NCBI RefSeq assembly: GCF_001278075.1
Contig: NZ_CP011340.1
Coordinates: 1,922,001 to 1,986,000 of the forward strand
Length of the DNA: 64,000 nucleotides
From: Streptomyces pristinaespiralis
GTDB lineage: Bacteria > Actinomycetota > Actinomycetes > Streptomycetales > Streptomycetaceae
Reading direction: 5' to 3'
Shown: positions 45,640-55,482 of the stretch, piece by piece
Layout of the letters: the number at the start of each line of letters is the position of its first letter
Numbering within the stretch: the stretch's first letter is position 1
The notes under the pieces: model-generated
Databases searched by the model: none
What the model was told of the DNA's origin: nothing
Seen by the model: only the letters and a program-made list of their open reading frames with translations
Translations under genes and position numbers: made by a program

Positions 45640-47994
45640 ATGACGCCCACCGCCACGTACCGGCTCCAGCTCCAGCCCGGTTTCCCGTTCTCGGCCGCCG
45701 CCGCTGCCGTGCCGCACATAGCCGCGCTCGGCGTCTCCCATCTGCATCTGTCCCCGGTGCTGGAGGCGGTGCCCGGTTCGACGCACGGCTACGACGTGAC
45801 CGACCACGGCCGGATCCGCGAGGAGCTGGGCGGTGAGGCGGGCCTGCGTGAGCTGTCCCGTACGGCACGGGAGCACGGCCTCGGGCTCGTCCTCGACATC
45901 GTCCCCAACCACATGGCCGCGGTGCCGCGCCACAACCGGGCGCTCTGGGAGGTGCTGCGCGAGGGTCCGAGGTCGCCGTTCGCGCGCTGGTTCGACATCG
46001 ACTGGGAGGCCGGTGACGGGAAGATCCTGCTCCCGGTGCTCGCGGGGCGCATCGGCGACGAGATGGACAAGATGCACGTCGAGGGCGACGTCCTGCACTA
46101 CGGCGAGCAGCGCTTCCCGCTGCGCGGGACGACCGGCCACCTGCCGCCGGCCGAACTGCTCGACGCCCAGTGGTACCGCCTCTGCTGGTGGCGGCTGGCA
46201 CGCACCGAGCTCAACTACCGCCGGTTCTTCACCGTCTCCGAGCTGATAGGCGTCCGCGTCGAGGACCCCGAGGTGTTCGACGCGACGCACGCCAAGATCG
46301 TGGAGCTGGTGCGCGACGGTGTGGTCGACGGCCTGCGGGTCGACCACCCGGACGGGGTCGCGGACCCGGAGGGCTATCTGCGCCGGCTCGACGAGGCGAC
46401 CGGCGGTGACTGCTGGATCGTGGTGGAGAAGATCCTCACCGGCGACGAACCGCTGCCGCCTCGCTGGGCCGTCGCCGGGACGACCGGGTACGACGCGCTG
46501 CGGCAGATCGACGGCCTGTTCACCGATCCCGCCGGCGCGGCCGAACTCGCCGCGGACCACCAGCAGTTCACCGAGGCGCCCGAGGAGCTCGGCGGCCGCT
46601 GGGAGGCGACGGAGCGGCACGCCGCCTACGAGGTCGTGGACCGCGAACTGGCCGCGGAGACGGCGGTACTGGTCCGCCTCGCGGAGCGGGTGTGCGCCGC
46701 CGGGCCCCGGCTGCGCGATCACGCACCCTGGGCGCTGCGGAAGGCCGTCCGTGAGCTGCTCGTCCGCGTTCCGGTCTACCGCCCGTACGGGTTCGGGGAC
46801 GAGGCGGTGCTGACCGAGGAGGCCGCGGCCGGCGCGAAGGAGACCTTCACCGTGCCGGAGGAGGCGGCGGCCGTGGACGTCATCCGGGACCTGGCCCTCG
46901 GACGCCTCGGCACGGGGCCGGACCACGAGGCGTTCCGCACCCGCTTCGCGCAGACCTCGTCGGCGCTGCGGGCGAAGTCCGTGGAGGACAAGGCGTTCTA
47001 CCGGTACGGGCCGCTGCTCAGCGCGAACGAGGTCGGCGGCGACCCCGGTGATCCGGCGGTCGCCCCGGAGGCCTTCCACGCGTACTGCGCGGGGCTGGCC
47101 CACGACCGGCCCGCGACCGGCACCGTACTGACCACCCACGACACCAAGCGCAGCGCGGACGTCCGGGCGCGCATCGCGGTGCTCTCCGAGTGCCCGGAGC
47201 GCTGGGCGGACTTCCTCGCGCAGATCACCGAGGAGGCGGACGGCCTGCCCGGCGGCAGCCCGCCGGACCCGCAGGTGGCGTGGACGGTCTGGCAGACGGC
47301 GGTCGGCCTCACCGTGCCCGACGCCGGCCGCCTGGAGACGGCGATGCTCAAGGCCGTGCGGGAGGCCGGGCTGCGGACCAGCTGGACGGAACCGGACGCC
47401 GCCTACGAGAAGGCGGTCTCGGCGTTCGTCGACGCGGGCCCGGCGGGGCAGGCGCAGCACACCGTCGCCCGGTTCGTCCACGAGCTGGCTCCCTACGCGC
47501 GGGCGAACGTGCTCGGAGCGACGCTGCTGCACCTGACGATGCCGGGGGTGCCGGACGTCTACCAGGGCTCCGAGCGCGAGTTCCTGGCGCTGGTCGACCC
47601 GGACAACCGCCGGCCGGTGGAGTTCGGCGGTCCGCCCCCCGACGGGCTCGACGCGGAGAAGGAGGCCCTCACCAAGGCGGCCCTGCGGCTGCGCCGGAAC
47701 GCGCCGGAGGTGTTCGGCGCGTCCGCGACGTACGCACCGCTCACCGCCGAGGGGCCCGCGGCAGAGCACTGTGTGGCGTTCTGCCGCTCCGGCGAAGTGG
47801 TCACGGCGGTGACGCGGCTGTCCCTGCGGCTGGAGCGCGAGGGCGGCTGGCGGGACACGGAGCTGGCGCTGCCGGCGGGCCGGTGGGCGGACGCCCTGTT
47901 CCCCGACCGGGAGTTCACGGGCCGCGTCCGCGTGGCCGACCTGTTCACGCGCCGGCCGGTGGCGCTGCTGGTGCGGGGTGGCGGCGTGGGGTAG
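45640..47994 (+). CDS. treY: Malto-oligosyltrehalose synthase
   Basis: 784 residues. Isomerises the reducing-end alpha-1,4 bond of maltodextrins to alpha,alpha-1,1, giving maltooligosyl trehalose. GH13 family 26 signatures: ATYRLQLQPGFPF at the N-terminus, STHGYDVTDHGRI, DIVPNHMA, DGLRVDHPDG (nucleophile Asp), WIVVEKIL (acid/base Glu) and TTHDTKRSADVRAR. C-terminal PGVPDVYQGSE is typical. The last 50 bp overlap the 3' end of the minus-strand LysR gene. Confidence 0.95.
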   Translation: MTPTATYRLQLQPGFPFSAAAAAVPHIAALGVSHLHLSPVLEAVPGSTHGYDVTDHGRIREELGGEAGLRELSRTAREHGLGLVLDIVPNHMAAVPRHNRALWEVLREGPRSPFARWFDIDWEAGDGKILLPVLAGRIGDEMDKMHVEGDVLHYGEQRFPLRGTTGHLPPAELLDAQWYRLCWWRLARTELNYRRFFTVSELIGVRVEDPEVFDATHAKIVELVRDGVVDGLRVDHPDGVADPEGYLRRLDEATGGDCWIVVEKILTGDEPLPPRWAVAGTTGYDALRQIDGLFTDPAGAAELAADHQQFTEAPEELGGRWEATERHAAYEVVDRELAAETAVLVRLAERVCAAGPRLRDHAPWALRKAVRELLVRVPVYRPYGFGDEAVLTEEAAAGAKETFTVPEEAAAVDVIRDLALGRLGTGPDHEAFRTRFAQTSSALRAKSVEDKAFYRYGPLLSANEVGGDPGDPAVAPEAFHAYCAGLAHDRPATGTVLTTHDTKRSADVRARIAVLSECPERWADFLAQITEEADGLPGGSPPDPQVAWTVWQTAVGLTVPDAGRLETAMLKAVREAGLRTSWTEPDAAYEKAVSAFVDAGPAGQAQHTVARFVHELAPYARANVLGATLLHLTMPGVPDVYQGSEREFLALVDPDNRRPVEFGGPPPDGLDAEKEALTKAALRLRRNAPEVFGASATYAPLTAEGPAAEHCVAFCRSGEVVTAVTRLSLRLEREGGWRDTELALPAGRWADALFPDREFTGRVRVADLFTRRPVALLVRGGGVG

Positions 47995-48898
47995 GGGTCC
48001 GCCGCGCGGGCTCGTCGCCCACCCGGCGCCCGCCCGTCACCAGGTCCACGAACGCGCCCGCCGCCCCGGTCGGTTCCACGCGCGAGAACACCGCCAGCGC
48101 CCGCCGCCACGGCGGATCCACGGGGAGGACGACGCAGTCCTCCCCCACCGCCCCGCGCACCACATGCAGCGGCGCCGTCGCGACGCCCACCCCGGCCGCC
48201 GCCATCCGTACCGCGGAGGACGTGTGCTGCGTCCACACCGCCGTACGGGGCCGGAAGCCGGCCTTTCCGCAGGCCCAGTCGAGGAACCGCAGACCTTCCA
48301 CCTCCGGCTCCATCGCGCAGCGCACCCACACGTGGTCCGCCAGTTCCTCCAGGCGGACGAAGGCGCGGCCGGCGAGGCCGTCGTCGAAGGGGACGACGAG
48401 GACGATCTCCTCCTCGTCGAACGGGACGACCGGGCCCTGCCAGTGGCGCGGCGCCGGCCCCACCGCCAGGTCGGCGGTGCCGCGTTCGATCTGCTCCTCC
48501 AGGGCCTCGGTCGTGCCGTATTCGTGCAGGACGAGCGCCACGCCGGGGTGTTCGCGGCGCCAGCGGGCGAACAGGTCGGGGAGCACGCCCACGGCGACCG
48601 CGTGGAGCGCCGCGATGTGCAGCTCCCCGCCCTCCGCGCCGGCCGCCGCCCTGGCCGCGCGCCGCGCCTGGGCCGCGCTGCGGACGGCGAGTTCGGCATG
48701 GGGCAGGTAGGCCCGGCCCATCGGGGTCAGCCGTACCCCTCTCGGCAGCCGCTCCAGCAGCTCGCCGCCGACGGACCGCTCGAGCGCCTTGATCTGGTGC
48801 GACAGCGCCGGCTGTGTGACGTGCAGCAGTTCGGCGGCGCGGGTGAAGGAGGACTCCTCGACGACGGTGAGGAAGTACTCCATCTGCCGAAGGCTCAC
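47945..48898 (-). CDS. LysR family transcriptional regulator
   Basis: 317 residues. The N-terminal winged HTH reads LRQMEYFLTVVEESSFTRAAELLHVTQPALSHQIKALE, followed by a LysR substrate-binding domain with GELHIAALHAVAVGVLP. The GTG at 48898 has GGAGG 5 nt upstream and gives a canonical start; ATGs at 48910 and further upstream lack ribosome binding sites. The last 40 residues are Arg/Pro/Ala rich and extend into the treY 3' end. Divergent from lpdA (130 bp apart), which is its most likely target. Confidence 0.88.
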   Translation of the reverse strand: MSLRQMEYFLTVVEESSFTRAAELLHVTQPALSHQIKALERSVGGELLERLPRGVRLTPMGRAYLPHAELAVRSAAQARRAARAAAGAEGGELHIAALHAVAVGVLPDLFARWRREHPGVALVLHEYGTTEALEEQIERGTADLAVGPAPRHWQGPVVPFDEEEIVLVVPFDDGLAGRAFVRLEELADHVWVRCAMEPEVEGLRFLDWACGKAGFRPRTAVWTQHTSSAVRMAAAGVGVATAPLHVVRGAVGEDCVVLPVDPPWRRALAVFSRVEPTGAAGAFVDLVTGGRRVGDEPARRTPTPRRHPAPAAPPAGA

Positions 48899-49028
48899 GC
48901 CGTCCTCCATGGCCGCTGCGACACGGGCGGTGCGCACAGCCGCCTCGATCTCCCATAGACGCTGTGCATCGACCTCACAAGAACATTGCCTTGGACGCAT
49001 GGCAAGGGGGGAGCGGACAGTGGGAGCC

Positions 49029-50438
49029 ATGACACAGACCCGTGAGACCGACGTGATCGTGATCGGCGGAGGGACCGGCGGCTATGCGACCGCGCTGCGG
49101 GCGGCGGCCCTCGGTCTGGAGGTCGTGCTCGCCGAGCGCGACAAGGTGGGCGGCACCTGTCTGCACCGCGGCTGCATCCCCAGCAAGGCGATGCTGCACG
49201 CCGCCGAACTGGTCGACGGGATCGCGGAGGCCAGGGAACGCTGGGGCGTCAGGGCGAGCGTCGATTCCGTCGACTGGAAGGCGCTGGTGGCGACGAGGGA
49301 CGACATCGTGTCGCGCAACCACCGGGGCGTGGCCGGTCATCTGGCCCACGCCGGGGTCGAAGTGCTCTCGGGCGGGGCGCGGTTGACGGGCACGCGGAGC
49401 GTTTCGGTGGAGGGCCACGGGGAGGTGACCGCGCGCCGCGGCGTCGTGCTCGCCACCGGCTCCCGGCCGCGTACCCTGCCGGGTCTGTCGCCGGACGGGC
49501 GGCGGGTGGTCACCAGTGACGACGCCCTGTTCGCGCCGGGGCTGCCGCGGTCCGTGCTGGTGCTGGGCGGCGGGGCGATCGGGGTCGAGTACGCGTCCTT
49601 CCACCGCTCGATGGGCGCGGCGGTGGTGCTCGTCGAGGCGGCGGACCGGCTGGTCCCGCTCGAGGACGCCGATGTGTCCCGCCATCTGACCCGCGGTCTG
49701 AAGAAGCGCGGCGTCGATGTGCAGACGGGGGCCCGGCTGCTGGAGACGGCCGTGCTGGAGGACGGGGTACGGGCGACGGTGCGGACCGCGCGCGGTGGGA
49801 CGCGCACGGTGGAGGCGGAGCGGCTGCTGGTCGCGGTGGGACGCGAGCCGGTGACGGACGGCCTCGGTCTGGCCGGCGCCGGTCTGAGAACGGACGCGCG
49901 GGGTCATGTCGCGCCGGCCGACCTCGCACGCCTGGAGACCGCTGTCCCCGGGATCCATGTGGTGGGTGACCTCCTGCCGCCGCCGTCGCTCGGTCTCGCC
50001 CACGCGTCGTTCGCGGAGGGCATGTTGGTGGCGGAGGCGCTCGCCGGGCTTCCCACGCGGCCCGTGGACTACGCGGCCGTCCCCCGGGTCACGTACTCCT
50101 CGCCGCAGACCGCGTCCGTGGGGCTGGGCGAGGCGGAGGCACGGGCCGCCGGCTACGAGGTGGACGTCAACATGATGCCGCTGACGGCGGTGGCCAAGGG
50201 CATGGTGCACGGGCAGGGCGGGATGGTGAAGATCGTCGCCGAGCGGGGCGGCCGGGTGCTCGGCGTCCATCTCGTAGGCCCGCACGTCTCCGAGATGATC
50301 GCCGAGAGTCAGCTGATCGTCGGCTGGGACGCGGAACCCTCCGACGTCGCCGGCCACATCCATCCGCATCCGACGCTGTCGGAGGCGGTCGGCGAGGCGT
50401 TCCTGACGCTCGCGGGCCGCGGACTGCACCAGCAATAG
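49029..50438 (+). CDS. lpdA: Dihydrolipoyl dehydrogenase
   Basis: 469 residues. FAD site IGGGTGGYATALRAA, redox-active disulfide C44/C49 (GGTCLHRGCIPSK), NAD site VLVLGGGAIGVEYASFH and the catalytic His in the C-terminal HPHPTLSEAVGEAF. It re-oxidises dihydrolipoamide in 2-oxoacid dehydrogenase or glycine cleavage complexes. No E1 or E2 gene is nearby, so it may serve several complexes. Probably controlled by the divergent LysR protein. Confidence 0.93.
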   Translation: MTQTRETDVIVIGGGTGGYATALRAAALGLEVVLAERDKVGGTCLHRGCIPSKAMLHAAELVDGIAEARERWGVRASVDSVDWKALVATRDDIVSRNHRGVAGHLAHAGVEVLSGGARLTGTRSVSVEGHGEVTARRGVVLATGSRPRTLPGLSPDGRRVVTSDDALFAPGLPRSVLVLGGGAIGVEYASFHRSMGAAVVLVEAADRLVPLEDADVSRHLTRGLKKRGVDVQTGARLLETAVLEDGVRATVRTARGGTRTVEAERLLVAVGREPVTDGLGLAGAGLRTDARGHVAPADLARLETAVPGIHVVGDLLPPPSLGLAHASFAEGMLVAEALAGLPTRPVDYAAVPRVTYSSPQTASVGLGEAEARAAGYEVDVNMMPLTAVAKGMVHGQGGMVKIVAERGGRVLGVHLVGPHVSEMIAESQLIVGWDAEPSDVAGHIHPHPTLSEAVGEAFLTLAGRGLHQQ

Positions 50439-50460
50439 CGGCCCCTGCGGGCCCGCCGGG

Positions 50461-51009
50461 TCAGCGGGCGGTGAGGCGGTAGCTGACGCTGCCGAAGCCG
50501 ACCATGTCCCCGTCGCCCACGACGATCGAGCCCGTCACCCGGCGGCCGTTGACCGTGGTGCCGTTCGTCGAGCCGAGGTCGCGCAGGATCCACACCGCGC
50601 CCTGGTGGCTCAGTTCGGCGTGCAGGCGTGACACGGTGTCGTGGCTGAGCCGCAGGCCGTTGGCGGGGTCGCGGCCGATCCGGAGCGGGTGGGGGCCGGG
50701 CTCGGGCAGGAGCAACGGCGGCAGCTTCTCCGCCTGCCAGGCCCTGCGCAGCCGGACGGAGAACGCGGAGACCTTGCCGACCGCGCTGTAGAGCCGGCGC
50801 GACCAGCGGCCCTTGTCGACCAGGTCGGCGGTGAGGGCGTCCAGTTCCTCGGTGCGGCGTGCGGCGAAGGCCAGTTCCATGCGGTGCACGAAGGTCTCGT
50901 GGGACAGCCTGCCCTGGGCCGCGCCCTCTCTGAGCACGTCGAGGACACGCTCACGCTCGGCATCGGAGAGCCGCGCGGGATACGTGTTGGACTCGAAGGA
51001 GGACGTCAC
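50461..51009 (-). CDS. DUF1707 and FHA domain-containing protein
   Basis: 182 residues. DUF1707 (about 10-62: RLSDAERERVLDVLREGAAQGRLSHETFVHRMELAF) is joined by a linker to a C-terminal FHA phosphothreonine-binding domain. That domain reads LRIGRDPANGLRLSHDTVSRLHAEL, then RDLGSTNGTTVNGRRV, with the conserved Arg, Ser, His and Asn present. It probably reads out Ser/Thr kinase signalling. The GTG at 51009 has only a weak ribosome binding site. No kinase gene is adjacent. Confidence 0.88.
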   Translation of the reverse strand: MTSSFESNTYPARLSDAERERVLDVLREGAAQGRLSHETFVHRMELAFAARRTEELDALTADLVDKGRWSRRLYSAVGKVSAFSVRLRRAWQAEKLPPLLLPEPGPHPLRIGRDPANGLRLSHDTVSRLHAELSHQGAVWILRDLGSTNGTTVNGRRVTGSIVVGDGDMVGFGSVSYRLTAR

Positions 51010-51306
51010 GTTCCAGATTGTCGGCCCGAAGGCCCCGAGGTGTCCAGACGAGGTGGTGCGGGAGCCCGCCCTGACCTGCGCGGAAGCTTCAATTCCGGCA
51101 CAACGGCGGCCCGGTCGGGCACCGGGCGCGCCCCGAAAGGCGCTGGACGGACCGCCGGCCGGGCCTCTAATGTGACCGGCACGCCACAGACGACGGAAGG
51201 AGGCGAGTGCCGTGTACATCACACCGTTTCCGCGCTCCCGCCCCGTCCGCCCGGCGTCCGCAGTCTGACCGGGAGCGCACAGGCATCTCTTCCGGAGGAC
51301 ATCCTC

Positions 51307-52203
51307 ATGACCGACACGGTCATCCGCGCGCTCGGTGAGAGCGACGCACATCTCTTCGACACCCTGCCCGACCCGCTCGGTGTGGGCCGTGCCCTCGCCC
51401 GTGCGACGCACCGCCCCGACTGGAAGCGGGTCGCGCTGCGCGACGGCCAAGTGGTCGCCAGGGCCGCCTGGTGGGGTGGTCCCGACGACGAAACCCCCGT
51501 CAACGTCAACTGGTTCGACTTCGCGGAGGGCGAGGAGGAGGCGGGCGCCGAACTGCTGCGCACCTCCCCCTTCCAGGTCGAGTACGAACTGATCCTCCCC
51601 GCCGGCTGGCGTGACGACCCGGTCGCCCTCGCGGCCGGTGAAGCACGTATGACGGCGGCGAAGGCCGCCGGCATGGAGGTGCTGGTCGAGCGGTACCAGT
51701 ACCGGTGGACGCCCGACTGCGGGCTGCCGGAGCGGCCCGGGCGGCTGGTGTTCCGTCCGGAGCCGGACGACGCGGTGTTCTTCGACGCGCTGCGCCGCAT
51801 CCACTCCGTGACGCTGGACGCGCACGCGCTGCGGGCCGTCGCAGAGGGCGGCCTCGACCGGGCCGCGCAGGAGGAGCTGGACTTCTTCAACTGGTGTCCG
51901 TCACCGCGGGAATGGTGGCAGGTGGCCCACACGCCGGACGGTGACCTGGTGGGCATCCACATCCCCGCGCGCAACCCGTCGGGGCCGTGCGTCGGCTTCA
52001 TCGGGGTGGTCCCGGAGCACCGTGGCCGCGGGTACGCGTACGACCTGCTGGTGGAGTGCACGCACTGGCTCGCGGAGCAGGGCGCCGAGTTCATCGCGGG
52101 CGCCACGGACCAGGGGAACTTCCCGATGGCCGCGAACTTCGCCAGGGCCGGCCATCCGGTCGTGCAGGAACGGGTGCATTTCGTGCCCTCGTCCCAGCAC
52201 TGA
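51307..52203 (+). CDS. GNAT family N-acetyltransferase
   Basis: 298 residues. The C-terminal half holds the acetyl-CoA site CVGFIGVVPEHRGRGYAYDLLVECTHWLAEQG and the beta-5/6 region GATDQGNFPMAANFARAGHPV; the N-terminal half may be a degenerate second GNAT domain. GGAGGACATCCTC precedes ATG 51307. A tiny ORF with a strong ribosome binding site lies 40 bp upstream (51212-51267). Substrate unknown. Confidence 0.87.
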   Translation: MTDTVIRALGESDAHLFDTLPDPLGVGRALARATHRPDWKRVALRDGQVVARAAWWGGPDDETPVNVNWFDFAEGEEEAGAELLRTSPFQVEYELILPAGWRDDPVALAAGEARMTAAKAAGMEVLVERYQYRWTPDCGLPERPGRLVFRPEPDDAVFFDALRRIHSVTLDAHALRAVAEGGLDRAAQEELDFFNWCPSPREWWQVAHTPDGDLVGIHIPARNPSGPCVGFIGVVPEHRGRGYAYDLLVECTHWLAEQGAEFIAGATDQGNFPMAANFARAGHPVVQERVHFVPSSQH

Positions 52204-52213
52204 GCATCCGCCT

Positions 52214-52242
52214 GAGGGGTGTCCGCCACGCGGGCACCCCTC
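52214..52242. terminator. Bidirectional hairpin terminator
   Basis: Arms GAGGGGTG and CACCCCTC, extended inward to 12 bp with one G-T pair and a 5-nt loop. It lies between the convergent GNAT and beta-glucosidase stops. Confidence 0.7.
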
Positions 52243-52251
52243 GGGTGCCGG

Positions 52252-53628
52252 TCAGTCGTCCCGGCCGCGCTTCTGTGCGGCGATCATGTCCCGGTACCAG
52301 TGGTAGGACGCCTTCGGCGTGCGCCGCAGCGTCTCGTAGTCGATGTGGACGAGACCGAAGCGCCGGGACGCCCCCTCGACCCACTCGATGTTGTCGGTGA
52401 GCGACCAGGTGAAGTAGCCGCGGACATCGGCCCCTTCGCCCATGGCCCGGTGCAGGGAGCGCAGATGGGCGTCGAGGAAGGCGATGCGGCGCCCGTCGTC
52501 GAGGCCGTCGTACGAGCAGCCGTTCTCGGTGATGATCACGGGCGGCAGCCGGTCGCCGTAGCGTCCGCCGAGTGACACGAGCAGTTCCCGCAGTCCGTCG
52601 GGGACGACGGGCCAGCCGAAGTCGGTGTGTTCCTCGCAGTCGATGTCCCGCAGTCCGAAGGGGAGTCCGGCGGGCATGCCGACGCCCGCGAAGCCGCCCG
52701 GGGCGTCGTCGGCGGGTGCGCCGACGAGCATCGGGTGGTAGTAGTTCACCCCGTAGAAGTCGAGCGGCCGGGCGATGACGCCGAGATCGTCGGCGACCGG
52801 GCCCGGCATGAGTGCCGCGATGTTCTCGTCGGGGTAGGCGCCGGTGAGGAGCGGGTCGGCGAACAGCCGGTTGGTGAGCGTGTCGTACAGCTCGGCGGCG
52901 AACCGGTCCTCCTCGCTGTCCCCCGCGGCCCGCACCGGCGAGTGGGAGACGGCGACACCGACGCTCCGGGCTCCGGCGGCCCGCAGGGCCGACACGGCGA
53001 GACCGTGGGCGAGCAGTTGGTGGTGGGCGGCGGGCAGCGCGTCGAAGAGGAGCTGCTTGCCCGGGGCGTGCTCGCCGAGCGCGTAACCGAGGAGGGTGAC
53101 CTCGGCCGGTTCGTTGAGCGTCATCCACAACGGGACCCGGTCGGCGAGCCGCTGCGCGACGGCGGAGGCGTAGTCGGCGAACCGCAGGGCCGTGTCCCGA
53201 CGGAGCCAGCCGCCGGCCTCTTCGAGCGGGAGGGGGGTGTCCCAGTGGTAGAGGGTCGGCGCGGGGGTGATGCCGTGGGCGCAGAGTTCGTCCACGAGCC
53301 GGTCGTAGAAGTCGAGGCCCCGCGCGTTGACCGGGCCGCTGCCGGCGGGCACGACACGCGGCCAGCTCACCGAGAAGCGGAATGCGTCCGCCCCCAGTCC
53401 GGCGAGCAGGGCGACGTCCTCGCGGTAGCGCTCGTGGAAGCCGGTGCCGCGAGCGGCGTCGGAGCCGTCCTTGATACGGCCCTGCGCGGCGAAGGCGTCC
53501 CAGCCGGACGGTCCCTTGCCCTCGGCGTCGGCCGCGCCCTCGGTCTGGAAGGCGGAGGCCGATGCTCCCCACAGGAAGCCGGGCGGAAAAGCGGGCATCG
53601 GCTCGATCGGTTCCTGCGGCATCGACAT
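52252..53628 (-). CDS. GH1 beta-glucosidase
   Basis: 458 residues without a signal peptide, so intracellular. GH1 hallmark FLWGASASAFQTEGAADAEGKG, acid/base E173 (TLNEPAE) and nucleophile E368 (IITENGCSY) are intact; C-terminus has the ASYHWYRDMI aglycone-side segment. Hydrolyses cellobiose or other beta-glucosides imported by the cell. ATG 53628 follows AAGGTC; a second ATG is two codons on. Divergent from treZ with only 78 bp between starts. Confidence 0.93.
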   Translation of the reverse strand: MSMPQEPIEPMPAFPPGFLWGASASAFQTEGAADAEGKGPSGWDAFAAQGRIKDGSDAARGTGFHERYREDVALLAGLGADAFRFSVSWPRVVPAGSGPVNARGLDFYDRLVDELCAHGITPAPTLYHWDTPLPLEEAGGWLRRDTALRFADYASAVAQRLADRVPLWMTLNEPAEVTLLGYALGEHAPGKQLLFDALPAAHHQLLAHGLAVSALRAAGARSVGVAVSHSPVRAAGDSEEDRFAAELYDTLTNRLFADPLLTGAYPDENIAALMPGPVADDLGVIARPLDFYGVNYYHPMLVGAPADDAPGGFAGVGMPAGLPFGLRDIDCEEHTDFGWPVVPDGLRELLVSLGGRYGDRLPPVIITENGCSYDGLDDGRRIAFLDAHLRSLHRAMGEGADVRGYFTWSLTDNIEWVEGASRRFGLVHIDYETLRRTPKASYHWYRDMIAAQKRGRDD

Positions 53629-53706
53629 GGTTCGTGACCTTAATGGCCCAAGGACACCGCTAGAAGACCTTGGTCTTGCCAGGATGTGGGGACGGAACAT
53701 GGGTCG

Positions 53707-55482
53707 ATGGGCATCGACGACGAGGGGACGCCAGTGCTGCTGTTCGAGGTGTGGGCGCCGAACGCCGAGGAGCGGGTCACTCTGTGGCTGGAGGGTGCCG
53801 AGCACCCGATGGAGCGCGCGCAGGGCCGGGACGGATGGTGGGTCGTGGAGGCGGCGGCCGAGGACGGCGCGCGGTACGGGTTCTGTCTGGACGGCGGACC
53901 CGTACGGCCGGACCCGCGCTCCCGCCGCCAGCCCGACGGTCCGGACGGCCCCAGCGCGGTCTTCGACCAGGACCGGTACGCCTGGCGGCACAACTGGCCG
54001 GGGCGCGGTCTCGAGGGCGCGGTCCTGTACGAGCTGCACATCGGCACGTACACCACGCAGGGGACGCTCGACGCCGCCGCGGACCGGCTGGGCGAGCTGG
54101 CGGAGCTGGGCATCACCCATGTGGAACTGATGCCGCTGTGCTCCTTCCCCGGTGTGCACGGCTGGGGTTACGACGGAGTGTCCCCCTGGGCGGTCCACGA
54201 GCCCTACGGCGGGCCAACGGCGCTCAAGCGCTTCGTCGACGCCGCGCACGGGCACGGTCTCGGCGTGGTGCTCGACGTCGTGCACAACCACCTCGGCCCG
54301 TCCGGCAACCATCTGCCCGCCTTCGGGCCGTACTTCACCGACACCCACCACACTCCGTGGGGTTCCGCGGTCAATCTGGACGCGCCCGGCTCGGACGAGG
54401 TGCGCGCCTATCTGCTGGGCAGCGCGCTGGCCTGGCTGCGCGACTACCGGCTGGACGGGCTGCGGCTGGACGCGGTGCACGCGCTGGCCGACGACCGGGC
54501 TTGGACGTTCCTCGAGGAGTTGTCGGCCGCCGTCGACGGGCTCTCCGGGGACCTCGGCCGCCCGCTGTTCCTGATCGCCGAGTCGGACCGGTGCGACCCG
54601 CGGACGACGACGCCCCGCGCGCAGGGCGGCATCGGACTGCACGCCCAGTGGAACGACGACTTCCACCACGCCCTGCACACCGCGCTGACGGGCGAGTCGC
54701 AGGGCTACTACGCGGACTTCGCCCGTGCGCCGATGGCCGCGCTGGCGAAGACGCTGACCCGCGGCTTCTTCCACGACGGCACGTACTCGGACTTCCGCGG
54801 CCGCACCCACGGCAGGCCGGTCGACGTGGTCAACACGCCCGCGCACCGCTTCCTCGGTTACGCGCAGACGCACGACCAGATCGGCAACAGGGCGCTCGGC
54901 GACCGTCTTTCCGCCGGCCTCTCCCCCGGGCTGCTGGCCTGCGCGGCGGTACTGGTGCTCACGGGCCCGTACACGCCCATGCTCTTCATGGGCGAGGAGT
55001 GGGGCGCCTCGACGCCCTGGCAGTACTTCACGGACCACACCGACCCCGAGCTCGCGGAGGCCGTACGGGCGGGCAGGCGCAGGGAGTTCGCGGCGCACGG
55101 CTGGTCGGCGGAGCAGGTGCCCGACCCGCAGGACCCGGCCACCCGGGAGCGTTCCTGCCTGGACCGGTCGGAGCGGGAGCGGGAGCCGCACGCCCGGCTG
55201 CTGGCGTGGTACCGCGAGCTGATCGCGATGCGCCGCGCGCTGCCGGACCTGTCGGACCCGGACCTCGCGGCGGTGAAGGTCGCCTTCGACGAGCAGGCCC
55301 GCTGGCTGGCGTTCCGGCGGGGTGATCTGCGGGTGGCGGTCAACCTGGCCAAGGAGACGGCCGCGATCCCGCTGGGCGGCGGCGGCCGGATCGCGGCGGC
55401 GTGGGGCGACGTCGTCCCTCCGGACGAGGACGGGGTACTGCACCTGCCGGCACAGAGCTGCGCGGTACTGGCCGACTCCTGA
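53707..55482 (+). CDS. treZ: Malto-oligosyltrehalose trehalohydrolase
   Basis: 591 residues. CBM48-like N-terminus (VLLFEVWAPNAEERVTLWLEG), then GH13 barrel with YELHIGTYTTQGTLDAA, DVVHNHLGPSGN, LDGLRLDAVHAL (nucleophile Asp), FLIAESD (acid/base Glu) and TPMLFMGEEWGA. It releases free trehalose from the TreY product. ATG 53707 is chosen; an in-frame GTG at 53686 is possible and neither has a strong ribosome binding site. It lies 5.7 kb from treY rather than next to it. The last 35 codons are duplicated just downstream of its stop. Confidence 0.93.
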   Translation: MGIDDEGTPVLLFEVWAPNAEERVTLWLEGAEHPMERAQGRDGWWVVEAAAEDGARYGFCLDGGPVRPDPRSRRQPDGPDGPSAVFDQDRYAWRHNWPGRGLEGAVLYELHIGTYTTQGTLDAAADRLGELAELGITHVELMPLCSFPGVHGWGYDGVSPWAVHEPYGGPTALKRFVDAAHGHGLGVVLDVVHNHLGPSGNHLPAFGPYFTDTHHTPWGSAVNLDAPGSDEVRAYLLGSALAWLRDYRLDGLRLDAVHALADDRAWTFLEELSAAVDGLSGDLGRPLFLIAESDRCDPRTTTPRAQGGIGLHAQWNDDFHHALHTALTGESQGYYADFARAPMAALAKTLTRGFFHDGTYSDFRGRTHGRPVDVVNTPAHRFLGYAQTHDQIGNRALGDRLSAGLSPGLLACAAVLVLTGPYTPMLFMGEEWGASTPWQYFTDHTDPELAEAVRAGRRREFAAHGWSAEQVPDPQDPATRERSCLDRSEREREPHARLLAWYRELIAMRRALPDLSDPDLAAVKVAFDEQARWLAFRRGDLRVAVNLAKETAAIPLGGGGRIAAAWGDVVPPDEDGVLHLPAQSCAVLADS

